Positions 49,535-61,500 of a stretch of 64,000 nt of DNA are shown here, piece by piece. A model generated the notes under the pieces. It saw nothing but the letters and a program-made list of their open reading frames with translations, was not told the origin of the DNA and ran no database searches. This stretch comes from Reticulitermes lucifugus (Eukaryota; Arthropoda; Insecta; Blattodea; Rhinotermitidae). Position numbers and translations under genes: made by a program. Within the stretch, counting starts at the first letter, position 1, and each line of letters begins with the position of its first letter. The stretch covers positions 35,518-99,517 of the forward strand of contig JAKCWW010000222.1 in NCBI GenBank assembly GCA_026260175.1, in the 5' to 3' direction.

Positions 49535-50146
49535 TTATTTTTTACCCTGGTGAGAAAACCTGGTTTATCATCATACCTTACGGACAATTGCTGTCAGATT
49601 TTGTCATTATGGACAGAATAATGTTTTATAACTCTGTGTTTTATAAAAGCATTTTTCTTTTGAGGAGCGCTGTCTACGTCGTGTATAGCAAACCACTTAT
49701 ATTACCACACCTAATTACCAAGTCTCTTTTAAGTGAAGTATCTCTTTGATGTACAAGTTAACAAGTTTCTTGCATCAAGTCGCAATTTGACACTCACGCT
49801 AATTAGGCGTATAACAAGCCTGAGAAACTGTTTGAAGAGAAGTTAAACTTACAATTTTACGTAACATTTTATCTTCATTATCCCGTAAAGCGCAAGAGAG
49901 ATGAGCTTTCCGGAGAATGAGGTTTTTGGGTCTGTAGACAAAACCGTAAAAATTTTGTCTCACTTTCACAAAACCATGCGTGTCACATATCCCGACCTCT
50001 TGTAATTTTCCTCATTCTGTATATGGAATTCTGTTATTTTACTTCAGTATAGGCCAAGGATGTTGTTTCCCACATTTTTCTCGCTTTATTACTGGTAAAT
50101 AAGCTACCATGTATCATGAACCCTACATACCCTCTAGTACAGGGAG

Positions 50147-50173
50147 TGACGTGTAGAGGGCCTCTACACGTCA
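50147..50173. repeat. 27-bp near-continuous palindrome
   Basis: TGACGTGTAGAGG, one G, then the exact reverse complement CCTCTACACGTCA. Arms of 13 bp with a single-base centre. Confidence 0.9.
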
Positions 50174-51006
50174 TACAGTGTCGTAAAATAAAAACTGTCT
50201 GAGAGCTGTAATTGAGGTGTTCATTTTTCTGGGATGTAGTGCTGCGTTGCTCACTGACTAGTTCCCGACCGTTCGAGACGACGTAGTCGTCCTGTTTTCA
50301 AGGGCCGATATGTACAAGTAGAATGGCATTTCGGTACTTGAATATGAGAGTGCATTTCGTCTCAAAACGTACAGAACCGTATATCGAATGACGCTACTCC
50401 ACATTCCGGAAAAACAGAGGGCTCATAACAGCAAGGTGTCTGAAAGGACCGGAGAACAGCAGGAGAAATTCAGAAGAGCCGGTGCCCTAGGCAGGGGCAG
50501 GGTCTCCCAGCACTTCAGTTTTGCTTTGTCAGTAACATTCCACTTGTGCTCCATAACATTCTCGTGTTTCATTCATCTACCATCAAGAGTTCATAATCCT
50601 AGCAACCGACAGAGTCGTTAAATAAAACAATTTTGACTTTCTTGATGCCAGAACCCTAACGTTATTAACCTTTTAAATGTTCAGATTCATGTAACTTATA
50701 CTGTATGTAGGCCTACACGAATATATGCACGTACAACTTCAGTTGCTGCTTCATAAATAGGAAACAAATTCCATCTCAAAATAAGGACCACTGAGGTAAG
50801 ACCGTTTAGATAAATCATCTTTTCTTTTTAGAATTAAACGAAACACGTAAGGAGAGTGTGTGGTGAAAATGCAGTGTTTTATTGTTACAGCAATTGATAC
50901 ATTAAATGTTTAAATAACAATAACAATTGTGATGATCCTCATTATGTGATTCTTTACATTCTTCAGTCATTTTATTTTGTATAAGTTCAGTACAGCCTTT
51001 TGAACG

Positions 51007-51262
51007 GCCGATCCAAGTGGCCGCTCGGTTTAAGGCGTGGGTCTGCGGCTGCTCGTTTGTTGGGATTGCGGGTTCGAATTCCGCCGTTGGCATGAATGTC
51101 TGTCTCTTGTGAATGTTGTGTTTTGTCAGGTAGAGGTCTCTGCGTCCGACTGATTGCTCGTCCAGAGGCGTCCTACCGAGTGTGATGTGTCTGAGTGTGA
51201 TCGTGAAGCCTCGATAATGAGGAGGCCCTGGCCCACTAGCTGCTGTCGTACCATGAAAAAAA
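51007..51262 (+). repeat. SINE family B, complete copy
   Basis: A box AGTGGCCGCTCGGTTTAAGG and B box GCGGGTTCGAATTCCGCC form a Leu-tRNA-like head; the body runs to GAGGAGGCCCTGGCCCACTA, and the tail is A-rich (GAAAAAAATAA). Shows what the gap at 25546-25632 is expected to contain. Confidence 0.85.
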
Positions 51263-52482
51263 TAACCTTATGAAATTTCTTAAGTTAGGCAATTCCTTAT
51301 CTCACCTGTGTGTTAATCCGTTTACAATCATTAAATAACGCCTATCAATGATCCTGTTGTATTTCTAAATAACTTGGACGTTTACAATAATAGGAGCCAT
51401 TTTAATATAGTACATGAGTTTGAAAGTTTTTAACAAAAGGAATTAGACAGTGGTTTTACACAGCTAAATCTAAATGGTTTTAGATGGACCTACACTAAAG
51501 AACAATTTTCGGTCAATTGTGTGATTTCAAATATCCTAGGCCTCATTTGAGATTAATGGATCGGTTTCACTTGGACACGTCACTTGGAGAAGTAAGGTAG
51601 CCATTATTTCCTTGTTCTCGTTTTATAACGAAATAATCTATGTTTGTTCTGAGAAGAAAGCAAACACGTAAATGAACTTTGTGAGCAGAATGTACATTTT
51701 ATTAATATTAAACTTATTGGTACGTAAAGTAAACATTACGTTTAAAGGGTTTGAACGTACAGGGTGTATTTTTTAGGATGGATGGTACTTTCTTCGTTAG
51801 GGGGTGTGTAATTTAATCGGTTTTGTTGGTTTTTATTTCCTTTACATATTTTAGTTATTTAAATTTATTAATATTTTAAGCTCTTTAATTTAAAGTTATG
51901 GTATAGCTGAAATAATCAAGGTTTCAGTTTGGAATTCAAAAGTTTTTCAATCTTGGCAGCCGTTACCGTTTGTTAACCGAACGAACTAACAAGATTGTAC
52001 ATTTGTGTGATGTACATGTTTTGTCTTAACGTGTTATGCTTTATGTACCTTACGTTGTGTTGTTCCGCACGTCATAGCCTACTACTGAAATGTCACATGT
52101 TTGTGTCTTACACTATAAGGTGACGATGCTATATGAAGGAATGTTGCGTGCAAAATTAAGTCTGAAAATATGAAGCGAAGAAAGTGCTTAGGGGACGTTG
52201 GTATAGACATCGATTTCAGACCAAGAGCGAAATGAGGGATACAGGTTGTGACAGTGGGAATGGATTCTGGTGGTTCAGAATAGGGTTACGTGAACACGGT
52301 AAGTAATAAACCTTTGGGTTTCATAATCAGTTAGTAATTTTGTGATAGCCTTTGAAAGAAGGACCTTAACTCTTTGTAAGTTTGGCCTAGCCATGCAGTC
52401 GAATAATCCCATGTAAGGAGCTACGCTAGACTGAAAAGACGCGGTTGCGTATCCATATTAGGAAGTGCTGTCGTAGGGCATG

Positions 52483-52594
52483 CTATGGCAACCAGAAGGT
52501 TTCTCCTGCGTTCCGAGCAGCTCGAGTCCTTGATGCATTTTCAGCGGGAATATGCTTCTTGATGTTCCTCATAATTTGTTTGTTCAGGCAGCTC
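52483..52594 (-). other. Terminal coding exon of IR copy 4 (cytoplasmic tail and stop)
   Basis: On the minus strand the acceptor TTTATATTGCACACAG precedes GAGCTGCC. Joining its first G to the phase-2 donor of exon 9 (GAGAG) gives Arg, then SCLNKQIMRN through ETFWLP and a TAG stop. The fit of phase, the basic composition expected after the last IR membrane segment, and a total length divisible by three support the call. There is no second copy to confirm it by homology. Confidence 0.65.
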
Positions 52595-55500
52595 CTGTGT
52601 GCAATATAAATAACTTTACAGTAATCATAGAAAGCAAACAAACCTAACACTAAGTAGAGTAAAGATTTCCCTGTCCACGTCAGAAAGGCACAGAGCAAGT
52701 AAGTGAGGCATTAGGGCCATTTAACAGCAGACTAGACCTGCATTTCCTACAGGACTAAATACCACGTCTTTCTGAAAAGTTCCTGTCTGGACTAAGAGTG
52801 TGGATGCAACACTGCAGCATTGCGCCCAGTTGACAAGACGCCGAATTCTTGAATCGGTACGATAAAAAACGGTGGATTAGTCGCGGAGGTTTGAAAGTCT
52901 GGCTACCACTTACGTTAAATTTATGGCCCCTTGGTTTCCGTTTGTGGGAGTATATGAAGGAGTTGGTGTGTAAGAGAAAATCGCAGACACGAGATGAAAT
53001 CTTACGGCGCATCATGTACTGTGCTGATCTTATAGGTATAATTATGAACGCACACGGAATGTAACACGTTCTGTTTTAAAAAGAGCTGGCTTGTACATTA
53101 GTCAAGTAGAAAGCAAGTCACTTCAGTACGTACGTTATATTACAACTTCGTAATGAATAACCACCTGGAGTTAGGCAGAATTTCGTCGGACGCTCTGTAT
53201 ATTTGTAGTAGTAAGATGAACATACCTCTCATAGGAAAGTCTCTCAATAATGAGAATTGACACTGACGCAAAGAGACCGAAGACGAGCAGAAAGAACGCA
53301 AAGTAAATAGTGTTGATCTCGACACTGACCACGTCTCTCGTTAGAAGACATCTGGGCTTGGGTGGTTGCCATTCCTGCCATTTGTACTTCATGAGACCCC
53401 TCTCCCGTACCTTCTGGAACCTGTTGGTGTTGACATTAATTATTATGGTTAGTAAAACTTCTTACGAACTTTTAGTAAGAGGAACATTTTCTCATGCTTT
53501 CTCTGGGCTCCTAAACGTGATATTTTACGCTATTTTTTGAACTTCTTTTTATAATATGCTATTACGAAAAATCTAAAATATCAAGAAGGACTGAGAACGT
53601 CAGAAAACAGACGTTAGTTGTTACTGATTATACTAATTCACATATGGAAAAGTAAATACCACATGAAAGCAAAGTAACTTTTAGACGTTAGTAAGAATGT
53701 TGGTCTAGGAGTACGTGAAAGCAGAGGAAATTAAGTAGGCCTGCATGTTCATGTCTCAGAGCCGTGTTGTGGATACAGATAGCTAACACTTGTACATATT
53801 TCGAAATAACAACACAAGCTTGGTATTTGGAAACCACAGCAACAAATCAAAATTACATTGAAGAAAACGTACGGCAGTGTGAATTCTAAATATTTTTCGA
53901 ACTTTTTATTTGCCTTTCCTAAAGATAACAATATATGCAAAGCACTAATTATTACTTGTTTTATAATTATATGAGACTTCTGGTGTCATCCTGCAGATCG
54001 GTGTGTGCAGTGGTAGTTCTTGCGCTAGTAATCGGAGCAAAGAATTGTGTGGTTGTAGAAGTAGCTTGCACACAGGTTAGTTTTCAGTATTCAAGACGGG
54101 TTCCGTGAGAGAGTATGTTGCAGTTGTTTGTAGAGTAACTGCTGATAAGTCTGTGGTAGATGAGTCAGTGAATAGACTGAAATCCATTACTACAGAATAC
54201 GCTTTTGAACGGATGGCGGTTTACTAGATTATAAAGTGTGAGAAGTGAGAACAGGATGTTGCTTCCGATTCAAGATATATTGCTAACTCCCACGAGAAAC
54301 AGCATTGTGTGGCCGTCCTCTGATTTGTGACGTGCAGTTTAATGGTATTACTAACATTACACGTTATAACATTACAGAAGACTATAGTCTTAATATCCAC
54401 GATGAGAGAAACTAAAATCTTGCAGATTAAAAGCAGGATACTGGTGTATGGGCATAAAGGAGAGAGAAGTAACAGGGGGATGAATATTACATAATGAGGC
54501 GATTCATAATTTGTATTGTTCACCAACTGTTTTAAGAGTGATTACAAGAAAGAGCTGAGCTGGACAGGTAGCAGGCAAGACAAGGGTGATAAATGCATAT
54601 AAATTTGTGCTTATTAAGTCTGAAGTGTAGAGATCAAAACCTGAAAGTAAAGATAATACAGCCGTTAGTGCAAGACGATTGGACGAATAATAATACAGTA
54701 ACACAAGTACAAAGACCGAAGTCACTACATAAAACTCTCCTCGTAGTCACAGGTGCTCAACATGGTCTCATCGGGCAAAACAACACACGTCCCACCTACA
54801 GGCAATTTCATCCCGCACTCGTAGTAAGTACTTATGTCCTGTTTGAATGTTATTACAGAGTGTCGGATTCTGTATTTAAGCTCCTCTATGGACTAGCGGA
54901 AAAATGATTAAATTACACATATGTAGGGGGGGGATCTATGGTTGTGTGGACTGGATTCAAATGCTCACGACGGGGTCTTGTAAACACGATAAAACATCTT
55001 TGGGTTCCATAAAAGTTTACAAATTCTCGGATTCCCACCTGTCAAAATAATTCTGTTTCATTGAATTAATTGCTTGCAACAGGTTGTTACTAATTAAATC
55101 TACATTACTTTATTCTTTGTGTGTATAGTTCTGATCTCATGATCAAATATTGCCACACTATTTTCCTCTGGAACATATCAGAAGCAATGCATGTAATCCA
55201 GTTATAAAGGTATTCTACATGGTGGCATGTACGAGTAGTTCTCCATACAGAGTGAACATTTTTTTTCTGGAACATCGATAGCGAAAGATTGGCTGTAAGG
55301 AGATTTCGATCAGAGAAAGCTAGTTACAAGGTGATAATAACGTATTTTGTATTCGAAGAAGCTTTTTACCGATTTTTATTATCCTGACTTCATACAGTAT
55401 TTAAAATTAGATTTAAGAAATCTCATCAGCGAAAAAGAGTGCCGTTTTCTCGCTTCTACAATAACTACGCGCATATATATATCTACAAGAGCAAGTGTTA

Positions 55501-58500
55501 TCTGAGGTGTTTCCAGGCGATACTGGAGATGAAAGGAAGTTCAGTGCAAATGTTTATCCTTTGAAATGAATTTATAGTCAGGCTGTTAAAATGTTCACCA
55601 TCTCTGTTCTGAAATCTCTTTCACCTTATATCTAGATACCAACCCATAGGCCAAGATGTGCTTGTATGGTGATCCCTTCTGCACCAGAGCAAACACAGGC
55701 CCAACCATAGACGTAAAGAGTGGAATCTCTGTCAAAGCACACTTTTCAGAATCAGTGAACGTTCTGTCAATATGAGGATATGCTTGAATCTGCTCTATTT
55801 GGAAAACAAATGGTTCGTCCTTCATCTTCTTAACACCAATGTCCACTCTATAGGCGCTTGGATACGACTGGGTTGGAGGAAAGATCTTCTTTTTGTACAA
55901 AATATGCACCAAAGGGTCAGTGGTTTGCTGAAAGTACAAGCATTCTTTGATTAAAACTTAGGTTTGTCTTGAATCCTGAAGTATTCTTATGTTATTTTAC
56001 GATATTTCAACTGCAGAAATTGTGCTGTATATTTTAAATGGGAAGATGCCTGTCTGAAAATGCTCTATCAATATTCGTTACGAGAAAGGCTGAGAAAAAC
56101 TGCAAAAAGACCCAGTCAGACTGACCGGTAACTTAGTCGAGATTGTAACCCTATTTCGATATATCAGCTTGCTCATTTAATGAAGCTGTTACAAATAGTG
56201 ATGGAATTCATTCTGAGAAATTGAGGAAAGAGACAAAACTTTAGTCAGTGTGGTCTGTGACACGGACGACATTCGAAAAAGTACCTCTCGGGTAGAGGCT
56301 TAAATATACTCGTATAATGTCGCCAAATCACATTTCTTACTCGGTACAACGATGTATACTGAGCCAAGCTAACTGCAAAGTATTTTTTTGTTTTTAAAGG
56401 CGGTGAAAGCATTTAAATTTGCAGAAACTGGGTAAGAAAAACATTTCGACCTGCAAAATTTAACTGAGGGAAGAAACGAGACAATTACACGTCGAGCTGC
56501 TTTATTGATTAAACTGTCGTTCTTGTGTTATCATGTTTTAATATTATTGTGAACATATTGTCGATTAAACGACGCTTATTAAACGGAATCGGGGATTTTA
56601 TTAAGGTGAATGAGAAATGAGGTATTTATCATTACTGATGTAATAGAGAAATATGTGTCGAAGTAAAGAGCGTGGCCTGTTTTTACGTATAAAAAAAATT
56701 CTGAATTTATTTAGACCCATGAGGAGCCATGTGGATCATAAACACGGACTCTGAACACTCAAATCTTACGCTCCTTAGGACAATGATGACGACGACAACA
56801 ACAACAACAAAAGCAGCAGCAGCAGCTAAAACAAAAGCAAGAACAACAACGACGACGACGACAAAACGGACAAACTTGTGTTCCGAATTGGGCTAAAACC
56901 TGCGACCTTGGTGTACTCGTTTTAGTCTAACCGGTCACCGAGATCGGCGAATGCCGGAAGTTGTACCTGGAAGAATCCCCTGTTATGGTTAGCATCTTCG
57001 TAGCCGACTTGTAGGTTGCAGTCGATCAGGTTTTGAATGGTGCGGATTGTTTTTGGTGGTTCGGTTAGTAAGGAGGACACAATGCCACCGCCGTAATAGT
57101 TGTTCAGTAGAACCACTTGCACCATCGTGAACAGGAGCACAATCCGGAACGTCACCCACTTCGACTCCATCTCCGAACCTGGAAATAAGCAATCATGGAG
57201 ATATGCAGCCTTTTATTTTAAGACGCTTTATCAACTACATAATTTATTACACGAGTGAAACGAGCTTTGATGTGAGATATAATATTCCTGTACACCGGCC
57301 GTTCCCAACATTTTATGTGTGTGACCCTAAAGTAGCAAATTGTATGTGACCCGCAACTCTACCATGGAAAGGCAATAGTGAGTGATATTTACTATAAATG
57401 AAATAATACTAATGCATTTTCTTGAACACTACACTTATTAAAAAATATTAAGTTTTCATTGTTAACTGTCACATCCAACATTTTTGGGACAATATTAAAT
57501 ACACAAAACATGGAAGAAATAAAATTGTTATTTAAATAACTCATACGCAGAGTCAATAATTACATTTTCTCGACCATTCTCTTTGAATTTAGATAAAATT
57601 TTGTTTTTTCATAATTATCGATTTCTCCATAAAACCTTCTCGCGACCCTACGTCAGACCCCCGCAACCCTGATTTGGGCCGCGACCTGAGGTTGGGAGCC
57701 ACTGCTGTACACCCATGTTACCGCTGTAATGTTAATGTGGATATCCTAACCGTAATAGGCAACCAGTGCTTTAGGATGTGAGACAGGACTTTGGTCCCTG
57801 GAAAACACACTTTTTGTTTTACCCGTCCGGGAATCAGAAGTGGTTGTTAACCGCTGTCCAACGAACCTTGTTCGCTGACGGCTCCTACGGTGGCTAGCAT
57901 GGTTGCACTCCAGGAGCTTTCCACTGTGGACTCGTCAGAATATGTTGACTCGAGCCAGGCGGAGGTCTTGAGGGTGAGGAGGACCAGCAGCCACGTACCC
58001 AGAACGCACATCCACACGAGGACCGTGAAAGGTTGCAGTAATGCGTTCCCCACGGCAGACACCTTCGGGTGGCGGAACATGGCCGCAGTGCTACGTACAT
58101 TAAACCTGTCAGTGCCAGCCTCCAAAACCCAGCACACACAGAAATGACATTGTTTTTCATTATTCCGATTTATAATGAATACTAAGTATCAATAATTTTC
58201 CGTCACACCTGGATTCGTTGTTACTGAATTCTGTTACTATGGGCAGTTACATGTAACAGTACAAAATGGTGGAATTGGAGGACGGGACTGATCAACAGCG
58301 GGACTGACAGATTTGTTATCATCGATCTAATCGATACTGAGTATATAAGGATTTTTTAAATTGATCTTCCAGTGGCTCCCTGCCTGTTAGGTTGAAATAT
58401 TGTGCCCAGCAATTTTCTTTTAAAACACTCTCAAACTTTCTTCTTTTAGGGTGAGAGACAGTGTTTTTGCTTTGCACTTTAATACTTGGTCTTAAAGTGG

Positions 58501-61500
58501 TAGACGATAGCTTATAACATTCAGAAGCATGTTGCTCTTAAGTTTTCGTATGTATAAATTTACTTTATTACTGTCTTTCTGATATGTTAGAACTTAAGAA
58601 ACTTGAAGCAACCGCGAGTAATAAAATATCAAATTCGGAAAAACCATTTACTGACTCTCCGTGTTTGTAAGGTTTTACGTGCCGTAAGTGCGGAGACTTA
58701 CTCGAAGTTCCATATTGCCGACACAAAATCTGCAGCCACGTCCCTGGCTCTGTAGAATAGGAGTGGAGACGGCGATAATTTGGCCTCGTTTCGTTGCATC
58801 ATTCCGATCTGGCCCTGAAACGATCCGTTCTCAAAAGGGCCAAAATTTGAAGTATCTGTCAACAGCAGTGTCATGCTGACAAACAAAGGAAAGTGACATA
58901 TTTTTAAAACATTCGTTTAATGTTGGATTTCTTAATTTATTTGCACTATTACAAAGGGTATTATGACTGTGGGAACTGCGATTATATGTCTGTGTGCTGG
59001 TTGTGTGTTGACTGTAGACTGATGCCCTTTGGCTCTTGTCTTAATTTTGAACTTTTGATAGTGGAGATAAATTTAAAACGCCAAAATTAAAAGCGAACAG
59101 TGTATGTATCAACAACGGAAATATTAAATTTGCATTATAGTACAGGATTAATATACAGAGAAGGTAAACATAAGCCAGAAGAAACAATGAATTAGTGCAG
59201 AGTACAGCGACATTGCACATGGTGACAGTGATAACTTCGTATTCAAACCACAAGTACAACGTCAACGAAAAGAGTAAATGGTTAAATTAACAAGGAAAAA
59301 AGTGCAACAGTGAACTGCACAGTGCAATAGACTACGACAAAACAATGATTATGCAAGTGCATGCACACCAACATTAAGGCAAAACACGAAGAAATATTCT
59401 TAGAGTGGTCAAATAAACAAATAGGAAACAAGTTACAAAAAGTACTTATGTATAGAGTAATGTGTTAATTTTTTGGATGGTTAATGCATACGTTTTAACT
59501 ATTTCGTAATCAATAATATTGTAACAACAAAAAATACAATACATAAAAAGGAAATAAAGAGACAATTGTAAACAAGACAACTACCGGATCTAGCAAAGCA
59601 AATTTTTATAATTCCCAAATTTTTAAATTCTTATGTTATTAAATACGTATTTGAATAACAGTTTTAAATGTGCTATTAGTGTCATTAATATTGGGATACA
59701 ATTTTTGTAATTATAGTGCGACGACACTGATATGACTCGGTATAGCCGAAATTAGTGTATCTTAACATGTGACGTTCAAAAACAAATCGTTTAATATGCC
59801 GTCGAACACAACTCCTTTAAATCAACGTGTGACGCTGGCCAATAAAAGGCTGAAGTTGTTATATCGTGTATGTGTGTGATATGAAGCCACACATAATGAT
59901 AAAGCACAAAACCTGATTATTTCTAAACAGCAATAACTTTTGGCCTTTATAATAGATACGGCTTGTGTTCTCTGTGCGGTAGGAGTTGAATTTTTTAATG
60001 TAATTTGGGTGAATTTCAGAGCTCTTCCAGAATTCGGGAGCAAAGGAAAAAAAGTAATTTCATACGTTACAGCCTTTAAAGGGTCAATATATCGTTTTAT
60101 GACATAACTGCATTTAGAATGTAGGCAGCAACGTCCGGCGTAATTTTAGATCGACGGCAGTAAAAATATTCCAGTTTTTTTCATAATCTTCTTTCACCGT
60201 AAAAACGTATATCCACGAGGAGCAGTGTTGCAACTCGAACTTACGTGAAGTTGAAAATTTCACTCAGCATAAAAAGTTGCGCGTAGCTGGCCTTGGTCAT
60301 CCTTGTGGTGAAGTTGCTCTCCTCATGAGTTATAAGATGTTCGTGTATGTTATCCACCACCATGCTGTAGTTGAACACCTGTACACCAGAATATGGAAAC
60401 ACAGATATCTTAAACCCGTATTTCGAAACTGGCCTTAGGGCATGCCTTATCATGGTTAAAGGGACGTCGCTGACGATAATATTGCCTACGGTGATCCATA
60501 AGGCCTGCAGTTCACGTGTTATAGACATGATTGCAATGGAATGTGATTACGTCTTGCACCCCGCTATACTTCCTTCCTCTTTGGTATAAGATACTTAGTG
60601 AGAAAGTGATGTCCGATAGTTCTGTTGTATTCTGTGCCATAACACTTTTTTCTCTCTGTTTTCTTCCACCACTGTGAGGCTATGCACGATGTGATGCATA
60701 AAGAGGTTTGTTTTGTGAATACAAGACTTTTTACACTGCGGCGACTTCACGGTGCCAGGTAATGATTATATTAAAACAGCGTTTCTCAGAACTTCTGTTA
60801 CCACGAACAGCGTATAATTCTGCTGGAACCCTCCCCAAAACTATCTTAATTTGCGCATCCATTAGGGCAAACCGCAGTAGCATTTAAATTTTTAATATTT
60901 AAAAATTAAAACCACACGTAAATTCTAGCAATCTTTATTGAGTCAATGCATATATATATTACGAAAACACTAATTTACCTAGCCGTAATGACATGAAACT
61001 AAGGTCGCCTAACGTCTACAGAAAAATAACTTCCAGATCTGCTGTTGTAAACACCGTATTAAAACACGTGTGATATGACTTTTCTTATTTAACATTTGAA
61101 TTTAGTAATACGTAACAATAAGGCAGTGTTTGTGAACACTCATTTCGGTGGACGAAATTTGGCAAGCTACTGTATTTATTTTGTCTATGAACACTTGTCC
61201 CAATAATAATAATTTATATGTGCAATATTGCAAAAGGCCTATGCTTTCTGATATGTAGAATAACCACGTCTAATCTTGTGTATTCGATCTCTGTAGTACG
61301 CACTTGTCAATACACTAACCCGCTCTTCCCCTGTGAGGTATATGTGTTGGGCCTCGACCTAGCGTCTCGCACAGTGAAAGCTCATTGGCCTTCATAAGAT
61401 ATTAGGACTACAAATGCCTTACCGCAATTGCCGTATCGAAGTTCAGACGATGCAAGTTGTTTCTGCGCAGATATTTGAATCTTGTTACATTGTAGACGAG

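Larger units (their letters stand above)
47935..52482. other. Spacer between IR copies 4 and 3 (4.5 kb)
   Basis: Promoter side of copy 3 and 3' side of copy 4. Contains a family B SINE (51007-51262), a 27-bp palindrome (50147) and an unidentified membrane-rich open frame (49187-49534). No recognisable gene. Confidence 0.6.

Noticed and set aside
61001-61400. Possible extra exon in copy 4 intron 3
   Set aside because: Phases of exons 3 and 4 already fit, and no open frame with acceptor and donor was found.
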